This document shows positions 1-11,133 of a stretch of 64,000 nt of DNA, piece by piece; the first letter of the stretch is position 1; each line of letters starts with the position of its first letter. The translations under genes and the position numbers were made by a program. This DNA is from Phialophora verrucosa (lineage: Eukaryota; Ascomycota; Eurotiomycetes; Chaetothyriales; Herpotrichiellaceae), in assembly GCA_002099365.1 (NCBI GenBank), contig MSED01000003.1:930001-994000 (forward strand), written 5' to 3'. Under the pieces are notes generated by a model, which worked only from the letters and a program-made list of their open reading frames with translations, was not told the origin of the DNA and did no database searches.

Positions 1-1
1 T

Positions 2-517
2 TATGATCGATTTGCGTGCGTCGACTATACAGGCATTTCGCTTCTGGTAGCGGCGAGCATTCTCAGCACTGAATGGACGGCCTTCTATTGCGAACCGGTG
101 TCCAGGACGATATACATGACCTTAACAGCCGTGCTTGGACTTGCTGGAGCCATCCTTCCCTGGCGAGAGAGCTTTAATCGAGCTGACATGGCTTGGTTCC
201 GGGTGACATTTTTTGTTACCCTGGCTGTGACCGGCTTTGCACCTGTGCTCCAGCTGAATTATACGCGAGGGCCGGAGTGGACCTTTTACTTCTATGCACC
301 GATTGCAAAAAGCATGATGGTGTACTTCACAGGCGCGCTCATTTATGCCAGCCAAGTTCCGGAGAAGTGGTGGCCTGGGTCGTTCGACTACATTGGGTGC
401 AGCCACAATATCTGGCACGTGGCCGTTGTCTTCGGCATCATCTTTCACTACACTGCAATGCAGGAGTTCTTCCAAGGCGCATTCAAAAGGGCAAGCGAGG
501 GTTGTTGTTTGGGCTGA
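2..517 (+). CDS. PAQR / adiponectin receptor-like (hemolysin III family) membrane protein, 5' truncated by window edge
   Basis: The frame is open from base 2 to a TGA at 515-517, so only the C-terminal 171 or so residues are present. They hold several hydrophobic segments (LLVAASIL, LTAVLGLAGAIL, FFVTLAVTGFA, VVFGIIF) and a late H-x3-H (HNIWH) just before the last helix. In the PAQR family these His residues bind zinc. The fungal members (Izh type) affect zinc, sterol and ceramide signalling. The DY-x-GI motif near the left edge is also typical of the family. No intron is visible in this part. Family assignment is fairly firm; substrate and exact paralogue cannot be told. Confidence 0.8.
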   Translation, partial: YDRFACVDYTGISLLVAASILSTEWTAFYCEPVSRTIYMTLTAVLGLAGAILPWRESFNRADMAWFRVTFFVTLAVTGFAPVLQLNYTRGPEWTFYFYAPIAKSMMVYFTGALIYASQVPEKWWPGSFDYIGCSHNIWHVAVVFGIIFHYTAMQEFFQGAFKRASEGCCLG

Positions 518-1097
518 TGGGCATAGCAGAGTCCTCTGAAGTGTATAAGATACAGTTTTGCATGGCGAGGGCCTTTAATTAAATTGGGTCTGACCTGCTT
601 TTGCATATCTGCAGGAAAGGACCGCGGTGTTTTTACGGATGCATATATAGAGGCGCAGCTGCGCCAACGTTATTGCACAGGTCAAGTGTTCTAGGGTTCT
701 TGGAGGCAGAAGAGCCACCTCAATTCATTATGACGATACTCTTAAGGTTTGTCGTGGCAGAGACGGGATCCATTGGTCGCAAGCGATAGCGATGCTCTGC
801 CAGCCGAATACGACGATTTCCTTTTTGAGAGCCAAAGCCTACGCCGCAGATACATGTCCCTCTTCGTATCAACATCGAGATACGAGACTTGAGCTGAAGA
901 GAATGTGGCTGCCTGGTGTTCAGAAAGGCAAATTTCGTATTTACCTCTTCCATTATTCTCCCACTTTTTCACCTTCCTAGCCGCGGAGAAGCCTGCAAGC
1001 GGGCCATCGCAGCGCTTCAGGCCAGTCTGGACGATTGACACCGATTCCTCTAGCAGACCTAGGGCGGCAGCACGCCGGCACAAGGCAGCAAATCAAG
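518..1097. other. intergenic spacer between PAQR gene and Zn2Cys6 regulator
   Basis: Holds the 3' flank of the PAQR gene and the 5' flank of the regulator. Short open frames on both strands have no recognisable domain and mostly overlap each other. I see no RNA gene or repeat here. Confidence 0.6.
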
Positions 1098-1471
1098 ATG
1101 AAAACAGTTTTCAGAGTTCCCCTCTCGTCGACGTGTCAAGCATCCAAAGGCAAATCCACACCACAGAAAGTCGCATTTCACACAAGGAAGCCGCATAAGA
1201 AGAGTCGGACTGGATGCAAGTCTTGCAAACAACGACGTATCAAGGTTTGTATTTCAATTTGTTCATGCAGGGCTGTGGTTGACTGAGCTGTCGCCTTAGT
1301 GCGATGAGAACAGGAAAGGTGGCTGCTTCAAGTGCCAAAATCATGGGATTGATTGTGACTATGTGAGAGAGTGGCAACCAGATGGAAGGGACTGTGTCCT
1401 TATACCCAAGGCCCACCACCCGTCTTCTCGTCATCCTTTAGCGCGAAACCTCGAAACGACCTACCTGATCG

Positions 1472-1502
<31 letters not shown>

Positions 1503-2550
1503 TGGCTGCAGTGCACAGGCAAGCTCAAGATCTTCAACTCCGCTCAGCCTGACACGCGGCTTGCCCTTTCGTCTCCCACTGGATATTCCGGACAAGATGA
1601 CGCCAGTTATGCAAACGTTCAGCCATTTTGGTACAGTCACAGTCTGCTCTCTCGGATCTGATATGGGCCAAATGATCTCTCGGGGTCCTGCCATGGAGCT
1701 TGCTCTTGAAAAGCCTTACCTGATGCATGCAATCAATGGGGTATCTGCTGATCACCTCTGCCATCTTCTTCCTGCAGCTCAACATCCAGTTCAACATGGC
1801 CAAAGCCAGCTGGCCGCCGGTTATCATTGGCAGAAAGCATTGCAGCTGTTCCGAGACGAGCTGTCTCACGGGGCCACCAAAAAGAATATGGATGGCTTAA
1901 TGTCTGCCGTCATGCTGATATGCGTGCACCAGTTCATGCTCAGTGAGCCTCTGCCCGATCCCAGCAAAAGCTTCATCTACGCACCGCCAGAATCGCGGCG
2001 CGAATGTCTCGCATGGTTGACCATTCACCACGGGTTCAATGCGTTGCGAGGCCAGTTGGGGGACGTTATCTGGAGTTCCATCTGGAATCCGGTGTTCCTG
2101 GATTCAGAAATATTCCAACCGGCCCCAGACTATATGACTGCAAAAGCTGGTGACGAGACACACGGTTTGTTTCTGGAAGTATGCGAGGTGACGGAGGAGA
2201 CTTCACGCGGAACGAACCCATACTACGAAGCACTGCAACACCTACTGTATTTTCGGCGATTAAAACCCAGCTTGACCACGTTCAACAAGTTGATAACATT
2301 TGTTGCGGTCGTCGAAGATGAGTTTCTTGATCTGTTGCTCAACAGAGACACACGAGCGTTACTGATTCTGGCGCATTGGCTGGCGATGATGAGCGAGCTG
2401 GGACAGTGGTGGATGAGCGTGAGATGTAAGAGCGAGTGCACTGCTATCACAATGTTTCTGATGCATGATCGGGATGTGAGGGTCAGGGAGTTATTGAGGT
2501 ATCCAGCGAGGACTCTGGGAATCATGCTGGTGAGAGGTGAGGCCCTGTGA
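1098..2550 (+). CDS. Zn2Cys6 transcription factor with poly-Ser linker
   Basis: Two exons, 1098-1244 and 1300-2550, give about 465 residues. The phase-0 intron of 55 bases splits the zinc cluster after RRIK. Joined, the cluster reads C-x2-C-x6-C-x7-C-x2-C-x6-C at residues 40-68, the Gal4-type fungal DNA-binding fold. A run of nine AGC codons plus AGT encodes ten serines just after it. The rest is a helical region typical of fungal regulators of the sterol-uptake (Upc2-like) style, with LMHAINGVSADHL and later hydrophobic helices. I chose ATG 1098 because it is the nearest start before the zinc cluster. Target genes are unknown, and the flanking genes do not suggest a pathway. Confidence 0.85.
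1474..1503 (+). repeat. (AGC)9 trinucleotide repeat inside the Zn2Cys6 gene
   Basis: Nine perfect AGC triplets followed by AGT, read in frame as poly-serine. A tract like this can change length between strains without breaking the frame. Confidence 0.95.
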
Positions 2551-3036
2551 TACAAGTACTCCATGTTAGTGTCCTCGAGATTCAGATCCTGCAGTATGTA
2601 CATACTCGTATCTCCGAACTGTTTCAAGCTCCGCCTACACAGTGATGTTCTGATTAGGCACCTGCGGGCATGTCTGGGCGGCCGGAAGGCGTGTCCGCTT
2701 AGGGGCGCCCAGGCGACCCAATTCGGCCAGTTTAGGCATCGGGCAGGGCGACAAGGGCCGGTAAGGACCTAGCACATCACATGACCTCGGGTCTTCGCTG
2801 GCAATCCGAACTGCGCCTTTCTCATTCAACGCCCTGTTTGTACTCATCCTGCTAACTCACGTATATCGGGCGACCAACCACAGCTTCGTGACGGCGATAG
2901 CTGATGGACCCCAAGGCTGTCCCTTCCTCACTGCCGACTTGAACTTGTCAACGGTCTCATTGAAGCGAAATATGTGTTCGGCGAGGCCGACACCTGCGTC
3001 GTCCGGCCTCTCGAGTCCTTTACCAATCCACCCAAC
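2551..3036. other. intergenic spacer
   Basis: 3' flank of the regulator and promoter of the large zinc-rich gene. An in-frame ATG at 2974 lies 63 bases upstream of the start chosen for the next gene, so part of this stretch could be coding. Nothing else recognised. Confidence 0.5.
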
Positions 3037-6000
3037 ATGGCCACAACACCAGAACCCACACCGGTATTGCTGCCGGAACCAGTGCCCGTGCGGACAATGC
3101 CATCTCCATTCGAACTCTTAATCACTTGCAACTTGCCCATTCTCCGATCACTCCTCGCTCAAGTTCCGACTGAGACTATCTTCCGCCTGTACCAGACTTC
3201 ACCCTACCTACGAGACTTCTTTGCACGATCTCCTACCTCGTGGCGGTACATTTCATGGCGTCTATATCAACCGCCAACTACCACGACGATCGCAGCCAAT
3301 GTCGCGCACGGGCGGGGACAATCCAGCAACGCTAATGGGGCTAATGGGCAGAGACAGTCCAGCAACTATGCCCTGGACCAGATCATCCTGACGGTTATAA
3401 ACCCGTTCAGCACGAGGCTGGCTAGTCTCGAATTGGACAACACCGCGGTGAGCGGGACGACCTTGACATCAACCGTGCTCATCTTGAGGAGAGAGACACT
3501 GCTGCACGTCTCGGTCCGGGGTTGCAAGAATGTCTCCTTGAAATACCACATCAACCCATGGCTACTGATGCATGCCTTGGCCCGAGACACACCGGACTCA
3601 AAGGGTCCTCCCCAAGGCTTCGAGACGCTGGCTTTGAAGAGTCTTTATACCTACAGATGTCGACATCACAGAAGGAGACCCTATCTCCCGAGCAGTCTGG
3701 CACGCAAAGAGAGCGACAGTGAACCCACGCACGAACTGGTATCGACATGCCACAAACTCGGCATTTGGACGGATACTGCTTGGTGTACTAGTCCTGGAGC
3801 ACGATGTTATCGCCGACGAGGCTATGTGAAGATGCGCACGCCACAGGATCCTAGAGAGGTGTGGGTGGTCTACGACCGCCTTTGGAGGAGTCGGAACTGG
3901 CTTGGACCCGTTGAAAATCCCCAGGAATTCAGCATTTCGAGCAAGAAGCGGAAACGAGATTGCAGGAGCTGGGAGTACGACGAGGAGGGTATGAATGGTG
4001 AGCCCATTGGAACAGGTCCAGAGGCGAAATCCACACCCGCACATCTACGAGCCTCGCATCGGAAGTTCGTCGAGAACATCACTTGCCAAAATTGTGATGC
4101 CCAAATATTGGAGAGATGTGAACAGTGTTCAGTCATGATGCATTGTTCAGGATGTAGAAAGACTCTATGTGCCAGCTGCGCCTTCGACCGGCCCTATTTG
4201 CGGAACAAGAATGCTCCCGAGGAAGAGAAGAACAAGTTCTGGTGGGCCCCCGGCTGTGCTGTGTCGCCCTGTTCCATGCAAGACCAAGACCTCCCTCCTC
4301 TCGGAGCACTCAACGTAAATCAGCTTGCCAACATCAACAGCCTGCCCAATCCCAAGTTCAAATGGTGCTGCACAGAACCGCTTTTCTCCGGAGGCGGTGG
4401 AATTACTTACAGCAACAACGCAGCTCGAGACGTTGACTGCATACGAGCGGCGCCGCTTCCGCGTGGACAAGGATGGGAGGACCCGGAGTTCAATCCTGAC
4501 CGACCAGCCGAACCAGAGAACTTTCTTACCCAGCCAGGCCCTGGTGGTCGATGGCAGTCCATCGATGGCTTATTCCAAATGGCAGCAACTCTAAGTACAG
4601 AAGACCATCCCTCCGTCTCAATGCCCAGAGTCCTGTGCGATGATTGTCACAGTACTGAACACTGGAAAATCAAGTGTAAGGCCTGCGACACTGCCATCTG
4701 TCTCAAGCATGACATCGGCGATCGGGTCAAAGCGAGGATATGTGGTTACAAAGACCTCGTGCTCGAGAAGCAGGAATACATGTCGAAGCAGAAGTTGCTT
4801 GCTGCCGTGATGAAACAACGAAAAGGCAAGCAATCTGCGCGAGAACAAGACAATATGGAAATAGAGAGCATAGTCAGCACTCCAAGGGCTGCGCGAGCCG
4901 CCACGATGCCTGCGTCCACTTTCCCTCCGGTGGCCGTTTCTGAAGCGATGGCAGAGACTCCGGAGCCGCTTCGTCTTGCTGAGGCTAGAATCGCGGCGAG
5001 GGCTGTGCGGACACCCTTGGCAGAGACCGATCGGCCTTTACGGCCACTGTCACCAGCTTCGAACAGTACTGGTCCCCTATCCCGATCAACGTCTCCCGCA
5101 CCCTCGGCCCATTCCATCCCGGCAACACCTGAGCCGAACTCGGCACCGCGACGGCATCCACGTCCTGACATCCCCTCAGGACCCAAATGGCGAGGCTGTC
5201 AGGCATTCCTCTGTCCAGCAACCCGATCTGCTCCAGGCGATCACAGAAGGCGGTGTCCGGCACCCCTCAATCAATGCGCCGGATGCAAGGTTCATATTTG
5301 CAACGATTGCACCCACTCCCTGGAGCCGCCGTGCCCTTGCAAAGGGTGCCAGCAACCACCAGCAGACGAAGACAATAGCATGACCACCTTGCAAGCCACC
5401 ACGCCTGCGCCTGGCGAACCCTTATTCTTCTGTCCTAATTGCCGCTGGGATAGGATGATCTCTGGGAAATGCAAACGAAAGTCTGAAGCATTTCTGAACG
5501 CTCGGTCGCAGTCGATCAAAAGATTGAAGAAGAGAAAGGACAAGATGCGGAAACCTCTCGAGGAGAGAAGAAGGAGTCGTGGAGCTGCAGGAAATCTTTC
5601 GACTACAGAACTGGCAATTGAGGGCTTGGTTGAATTCTTCACAAGTCTGAACACGCAGTATCCTGCAACGCCCGGACAGCAACAAGGGGAGGCGAGCAGT
5701 CCGTCACGATCGGAGTCTACTTTACGGTCGGACATCGTGAGCAACAACCCCGATGAGATCCGGGAACTAGAAGATATGGGCGCCTTAGCGCGGGACTTGA
5801 TCCGACGCATCCAGCGCTTGAGAGATCAATTCCGTCCGGGATCTCTCGCAGCTCAGGCGCTGCCGGATATTCGTGTCGAAGATGGGGTCCAGGCAGCTGC
5901 ACGGATAATGGCAGGTAACGCGGCTCAAAGGCTGGCACATGAGGCTCTGGCCATTCAAATGGCCTCGAATATCGTCGGCCCTCATCACGCCATCCACCTC

Positions 6001-6180
6001 CCTCCGAACCCGGCGCCGGATGGAGCGGCAACTGCGAGCGCTCCTGCCTTCATCCCCGGCCAGAGCTACGGTGTCAGACAACCGGGTATGCCAGATGAAC
6101 CGGACTTGGTTCCAGACTTCGACGAGCAAGATGATGAAGATGACGTGCAATTTGAAGACGGAGAAGCAAACACGGAATGA
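3037..6180 (+). CDS. Large F-box-like protein with several cysteine-rich zinc modules
   Basis: One uninterrupted frame of about 1047 residues from ATG 3037, whose context (CAACATGG) is better than that of the upstream in-frame ATG 2974. Residues about 28-75 resemble an F-box (LPILRSLL, TIFRLY, RDFFARSPTSWR). Cys-rich modules follow: CQNCD with CSGCRKTLCASC near residue 350, CDDCH with CKACDTAICLKHD near 535, and a long set (GCQAFLC, CAGCKVHICNDC, CPCKGC, FFCPNC) near 720-810. A very basic stretch (SIKRLKKRKDKMRK) near 830 looks like a nuclear signal or coiled coil, and the C-terminus is acidic. The combination suggests a ubiquitin-ligase adaptor or scaffold with B-box/RING-like zinc folds. 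This is inference; I do not recognise a named orthologue. Confidence 0.75.
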   Translation: MATTPEPTPVLLPEPVPVRTMPSPFELLITCNLPILRSLLAQVPTETIFRLYQTSPYLRDFFARSPTSWRYISWRLYQPPTTTTIAANVAHGRGQSSNANGANGQRQSSNYALDQIILTVINPFSTRLASLELDNTAVSGTTLTSTVLILRRETLLHVSVRGCKNVSLKYHINPWLLMHALARDTPDSKGPPQGFETLALKSLYTYRCRHHRRRPYLPSSLARKESDSEPTHELVSTCHKLGIWTDTAWCTSPGARCYRRRGYVKMRTPQDPREVWVVYDRLWRSRNWLGPVENPQEFSISSKKRKRDCRSWEYDEEGMNGEPIGTGPEAKSTPAHLRASHRKFVENITCQNCDAQILERCEQCSVMMHCSGCRKTLCASCAFDRPYLRNKNAPEEEKNKFWWAPGCAVSPCSMQDQDLPPLGALNVNQLANINSLPNPKFKWCCTEPLFSGGGGITYSNNAARDVDCIRAAPLPRGQGWEDPEFNPDRPAEPENFLTQPGPGGRWQSIDGLFQMAATLSTEDHPSVSMPRVLCDDCHSTEHWKIKCKACDTAICLKHDIGDRVKARICGYKDLVLEKQEYMSKQKLLAAVMKQRKGKQSAREQDNMEIESIVSTPRAARAATMPASTFPPVAVSEAMAETPEPLRLAEARIAARAVRTPLAETDRPLRPLSPASNSTGPLSRSTSPAPSAHSIPATPEPNSAPRRHPRPDIPSGPKWRGCQAFLCPATRSAPGDHRRRCPAPLNQCAGCKVHICNDCTHSLEPPCPCKGCQQPPADEDNSMTTLQATTPAPGEPLFFCPNCRWDRMISGKCKRKSEAFLNARSQSIKRLKKRKDKMRKPLEERRRSRGAAGNLSTTELAIEGLVEFFTSLNTQYPATPGQQQGEASSPSRSESTLRSDIVSNNPDEIRELEDMGALARDLIRRIQRLRDQFRPGSLAAQALPDIRVEDGVQAAARIMAGNAAQRLAHEALAIQMASNIVGPHHAIHLPPNPAPDGAATASAPAFIPGQSYGVRQPGMPDEPDLVPDFDEQDDEDDVQFEDGEANTE

Positions 6181-6611
6181 TAGGTGTAATATCGGGCTTA
6201 GGAAGACTTGGAGATCCGAGGTGGAAGAGCATTTCACGGAAGCTGTTACTGCATGGAAGCAAGCGAGCGTGAGATCTTGATACGTACCACACCATACGGC
6301 TTTTTCAGAATGAAAGACGAAATGCGACTTTGAGCTCCAAATATTGAACGGCGAGTGTTTGATGACTCCTGACCCCATTGACAGTGAACGAGGCGAGGCC
6401 GAATCATCGACAGAATAGTCAACCAGATTCGTTGGGTAAAAGTAAGCAGTCGTAGAGAATCGTCCGTGCGGTTGATGGTCGTTGGATAAATCTAGGCTTA
6501 GGTCTCTCTACGAACGGCTGACCCTGAATGGTGATTTGTCTCGAACCCAAGCCGAAGTTCGCTCGGTCTCGGATTAGAAAAGGATTTATATGTAATACAA
6601 TGGTTAAGAGG
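6181..6611. other. intergenic spacer between convergent genes
   Basis: 3' flanks of the zinc-rich gene (+) and the methyltransferase gene (-). Nothing recognised. Confidence 0.6.
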
Positions 6612-7765
6612 TTACTGAACCGGCCTCCGTCCCTTCACGAAGTACCACTGTTGGTAGAGGTGGAGATTTCGATCTACAAATTCCTCTTGGACCTCTGCCA
6701 TTGCGGTCTCGGTGTCCTCGCGCGAGTGGTCCAAGATCTGTCTGTAGTAGGCGAGCATGAACGAGGGAACCGATTGAAGCATCTGGACGCGGTACAGCGC
6801 GCCAATCTCTTTGAGCTTGGGGTCTTTGGCCCAGGGTCCAATTGGGACCTGTCACGGGTGACGACGGTATTAGAAAAGGGGACTGCAGAGTTCCGGTGGG
6901 TGCGTCCTCACCTTCTTCACCACTTCCTGCACGTCCTGGAAGCCGGCGTCGATCATCCACTGTTTGTGGAGATGAGCCACGTCGAGAGGCTTGCCAATCC
7001 GCTCGCTGGCCCGTTCGAGTTCCGCGACGGCGGCGACACAGGCCGTCGCGCGCTCCAAGCCGCCGTCGTCGCTGAAGAAACGCACAGAGTGTTCTTGCAT
7101 CTCCATCCAGCCTCCGGGCGCGAGATTGTTCCACGCCTGCGCGTAGAATCGGGGCCAGTCGCCGATCGCGCCGCACAGAGCGCGGCCGTGGATGAAGTCG
7201 AACTTTTCATTCTCCTCCCACGTCCACTCGGCTTCGGCGTCGTCGACGTAGAACTTCAGATTCGGCGGCACCCAGAGCGGCTGGATCGGGCTGAGGTCGG
7301 TGCCAAACACCAGGGCGCCGGGGAATCGGTCGGCCACGTCGACAGCCCAGATGCCCGTTCCCGTGCCGACGTCCAGGATGCGATGGGGATCGCTTGGGAG
7401 CGGCGCGGTGAAGAGCTCCCCACCAAGTAACATCTTGCAGATGTGATGCAGCAGATCTAGTCGCTCTTGCTCCTGTTTATCGTTCGGCAGATGGTAAGCA
7501 CCCGCGCGGTACGAGTGGTACGTGCGACCGTTTTCATAGCGGTAGTTGTACACTGAAGATCTCAGACTTTCGCTGATGGACGACTGCTGGTCATCGCCAT
7601 AGCCGGAATCTGCGTCGAACTCGTCTCTCTGGGGATGTGTGTTAGCGACGGCACCGACGCCGCAAGGGCTAATTCATTTGGTGCGCTTGCCGTGTCGGCA
7701 TTGTCCACCTGGAGATCGCCATCTCGAACGGACGATGGTGCTGCTTCATCCTGCCCGGTCGCCAT
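6612..7765 (-). CDS. LaeA-like SAM-dependent methyltransferase
   Basis: Three exons on the minus strand: 7765-7709, 7628-6912 and 6848-6612, with phase-0 introns of 80 and 63 bases. The model gives 336 residues. The N-terminus has the acidic FDADSGYGDD stretch, then NYRYENGRTYHSYRAG, both hallmarks of LaeA-type proteins. Motif I is ILDVGTGTGIWAVD, followed by DLSPIQP and later GGWMEMQE. The second splice restores the family sequence KKVPIGPWAKDPKLKEIG. LaeA itself is a nuclear regulator of secondary metabolism; most paralogues act on unknown small molecules or proteins. The gene is divergent from a P450, so the two may share a promoter. The first donor (GTGGAC) is poor, so exon 1 is less certain than the rest. 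Confidence 0.88.
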
Positions 7766-8351
7766 TCTGATTTATTCAGTCTTTCTGATCTCGTGCTGCT
7801 CGTTTGCAAGCAGCTCCGAACACCTAGGCCATGCGCAGAGCCGAAGGACGGGAAAGCGGGAGAGTCTCCGGAAGTGACTTGACAAGATTACCTACTACAA
7901 GTACATGCTGTGTGCTGTGCACCAGCTGTGCTGTGTCTGCAAGCTGCCGGGGATGGCGCGGCCAAGGAGCACTTCTGCAAGCTTATCAGTGCTAAGCGCG
8001 GTGAGGGCTAGGGAGGCCCGTCCCTCGTGGGCACAACCATGTGTCGATGTTGGTGGCCCCGGGCAGCTCCGGGCGCCCTTCCTTCCATGGCGGCTAGCCC
8101 CCGAGGGGTCAGTAGCGCGGCCTCGAGGCACATCGTTGCATTCTTGGCGCCGCGGGGCAGCAAACCCGGTGGTGCCGCCACGAGCGCTGCTGTGGAACGG
8201 CATGTCGCTCGACTGCGCCAGGGTGGATGCTGGGAACGAGGACCCCGTACGGAACCCCGTATGGAGGATGTAGGATTAAATAGTGCATACTTGCACATCC
8301 ATCCCCACGACTGTTCCCTTTCTCGCACCTTTCTGGCAGTGTCAATTCAAC
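7766..8351. promoter_or_regulatory. divergent promoter region, methyltransferase (-) / P450 (+)
   Basis: 586 bases separate the two start codons, so this stretch must carry both promoters. I see no recognisable operator. Open frames here overlap on both strands and look like GC-rich noise. Confidence 0.5.
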
Positions 8352-10177
8352 ATGGCCGTTGCTTATGGTCTTGTCAGCTCTCTCCTCGCCGCCGCCGGGG
8401 CATACACACTCTACCTGCTCGGCCTGGTCATCTACCGCCTGTACTTCCACCCGCTTGCAAAGTTCCCCGGCCCTAAATATGCGGCCATCAGCCACTGGCA
8501 TGAAGCCTACTACGATGTTGTGCTGAAAGGACAGTTCACGTTCAAGGTACAGGAACTGCACAGACAATACGGTAGATAACCGCTCGATTCTTGATTCCCC
8601 CCATTCACGACTCACGGTCCACGACATAATACCCAGTATCTCCTTCCTAATGCGGGCGTTGCGCAGGATCTATCGTGCGTATCGTCCCGGATGAGCTGCA
8701 TATCCAGGACTCGGACTTCTACGAAACTCTGTACACCAAAGCTGGCCGCGTGGACAAGTATGCCTGGACTGCTGGCCGGTTCGGGGACCACGACTCTGCG
8801 TTTGCGACCGCCTCGGACGAGCTCCACCGGATCCGACGGGGCGCGCTCAATCCGCTGTTCTCGCGACAACGCATTCTCGAACTCCAGGACGTGATTCAGG
8901 GGAAGATCGACATCCTGGTTGACCGGGTGCGTGAGTTCCAGGCCACAGGGAAGGTCATGCCCATCAACCGAGCGTTCTCGGCACTCACCGAGGAAGTCAT
9001 CCTGGAGTACTGCTTCAACCTGAGCTACGGGGCGCTACGACAGCCGGAGTTTGAAAAGTCCCTCCACGACCCGATCATGGCGGCCAACGCGTTCAGCAAT
9101 GTATCTCTCCAGTTCCCCTGGCTCCCGAAAATCCTGTTCAACCTCCCCCAGTGGCTCACTGTGAAAATGCAGCCCGAGTATGCTCAGTTCTTCCGAATGC
9201 AAGGTGTATGTGGAAAATGATGTTGCTTGAGCCCGCCTGCTTTACCTCTCAGGGGATGCACGTCGCTGACCATCGATCAATGATGCAATTCGCAGGATTT
9301 CCGCAAGCAAATCGACGCCATGAAGTCCGGGCGAATGAAAGACGTGCTCGAGAAGTCGACCCACCGAACGGTCTTCCAGGAACTCATCGAAGGCAATTTG
9401 CCTCCAGCGGAAAAGAACTCGCTCCGCCTCCAGGGCGAGGCTTCAGTAGTAGTTGCCGCCGGCGTCGTGACTACGGGCTGGGCCCTCTCGACGGCAGCCT
9501 TCCACATCATCAACAATCCGGCCGTGTTTCAGAAACTGCGCGCCGAGCTGGAGGCCGCGATTCCCGACCCCGACGCAAAGCCAAGGTGGACGGAGCTTGA
9601 AAAGCTGCCTTACCTCGCTGGCTGTGTGCGCGAGGGCGTGCGCATGTCCTACGGCGTCACCGCCCGAGAACCACGGCTCCTGTCCAAGCCCCTCGAATAT
9701 AAAGGCTGGGTCATCCCGGCCAGGACGCCCGTGAGCATGACCAACGTGGACGTGTGCGACGACGAGACCATCTTCCCTGACCCGAGGGCGTTCCGGCCCG
9801 AACGATGGATCGGTAGTCAAAAGGCCCCGAACGGCCAGAGCCTGGAGAGATATTACGTCGGGTTCGGCAAGGGGACACGAAGCTGTCTCGGCATCAAGTA
9901 AGCGGCTTACCTCTCCATCGGTGTTGTGATGGGCTCTGGCGCCTTGACTGCTCGGCTGGCTGTCCGTCCGCTCACGCTTGGCTAACTAACTTACTAACGA
10001 GATATTCCCAGTCTCGCGCAGGCAGAGCTCCACATGACGCTCGTGGCTCTGTTTCGGAACTTCGTTTTCCAGCTCCATGACACCGACGAGAGCGATCTGG
10101 AACTCGCGCACGATTTCTTCGCGCCAAGTCCAAAGCTCGACTCCAAGGGCGTGAGGATCAAGGTCAAGCCGGCGTAA
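8352..10177 (+). CDS. Cytochrome P450 monooxygenase (class II, ER-anchored)
   Basis: Four exons, 8352-8571, 8667-9205, 9296-9897 and 10012-10177, give 508 residues. All junctions keep phase, and the last intron has a clear GCTAACTAAC branch region. The start is an N-terminal membrane anchor (SSLLAAAGAYTLYLLGLVIY) followed by the proline-rich hinge FHPLAKFPGPK. The ExxR helix reads EGVR, the PERW-type motif is FRPERW, and the heme loop is FGKGTRSCLG with the axial Cys near residue 449. In the I-helix the usual acidic residue before TT is replaced: AAGVVTTGW. Several fungal P450s of the trichodiene-oxygenase-like type share that change. Substrate unknown. The divergent LaeA-like methyltransferase suggests a shared role. 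Confidence 0.92.
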
Positions 10178-11133
10178 GGTTGAGTCGGAAGAAGGGGAGG
10201 ATTTCGCGCGCGCATGGGCCTTGGACAGCGGTCGACCGATTCAAATCCGTCGTGTTTCGGTGATGAAGTACGCGTGCGAGAATTCGTACGAGTACTCGGT
10301 ACATTGTAAGCCCGAAGACGGTACGCTGACTTACATTACATACATATCCGTCGAGCTGGCGCAATGATACTATGTGGATGCGATATGGTAGGCATGCGAG
10401 GACAGTAGGTCAATCAATAAGGATATACTCTCCGATAAAGCAAGCCAAGTACTCAATGCGTATCGAAGGCATACAAGGACAGTAGGTTAGTAGGATAGTA
10501 GGTTAGAACCTTCTCGTCCAACGACGATTCGCTATTAACCAGCTACAGTCGTCCGAGCGGTTACGAGGCGTCTATCTTATCGTACGGAGTATGTATGCAC
10601 TTCACACTGAAACTACACACAGTCATCTCATCTTATTCGTACGGAGTATGTATGTACTTCACACTGAAATCACAGAGTCATCTCAATATCAATATTTGAT
10701 ACCCATACTGCATTTGGATCCGGATCCGGATCCTGAACTTTTGTCGACCTTTTGATATACGCCAAGCCAAAGCAATAATGCCGTCACCCTGAGCCTGACC
10801 CTAACGCTGTACTCCATCCAATATGTCCCCGTGGCCGCGGCAGAAAGAAGCTCGTAGCACCGTTGCGGACAGTACTTGTAGCTGTACGTTGTCGTTATAC
10901 GGCACAACAGTCACCACCAGACAAGATCGTCGAGCCCGCTTTGCGTCAGGGAGCCAGAACGACACTCAAGACGCCCGTTGCTGGATACAATACAACAGGG
11001 CTTCTGGCCTCTCATCCAACCAGGCTGTGTTCGTCGCAGAAAAGGCACATGATCCAAGGATGTCCCAATCAGAGTCGTAACATTATGCAAGTACTTTCCA
11101 GGTCTTGCACAGAAGTCGATCCTCGGGTTTCCC
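10178..11133. other. repeat-bearing intergenic spacer
   Basis: Convergent spacer between the P450 and the checkpoint kinase. It holds a two-copy tandem repeat (listed separately), two diverged copies of a GGACAGTAGGT-containing phrase near 10395 and 10480, and a GGATCC-rich run near 10717-10735. No gene recognised. Confidence 0.6.
10574..10685. repeat. two-copy tandem repeat of about 56 bases
   Basis: Copies start near 10574 and 10630. Both contain CGTACGGAGTATGTATG, CACTTCACACTGAAA-like text and GTCATCTCA, with a few substitutions and small indels. The origin is unclear; it could be a local duplication or the remnant of a mobile element. Confidence 0.8.

Noticed and set aside
6528..7430. 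300-codon plus-strand open frame
   Set aside because: It mirrors the methyltransferase gene, whose exons, introns and motifs on the minus strand are clear. GC-rich coding DNA often leaves the opposite strand open.
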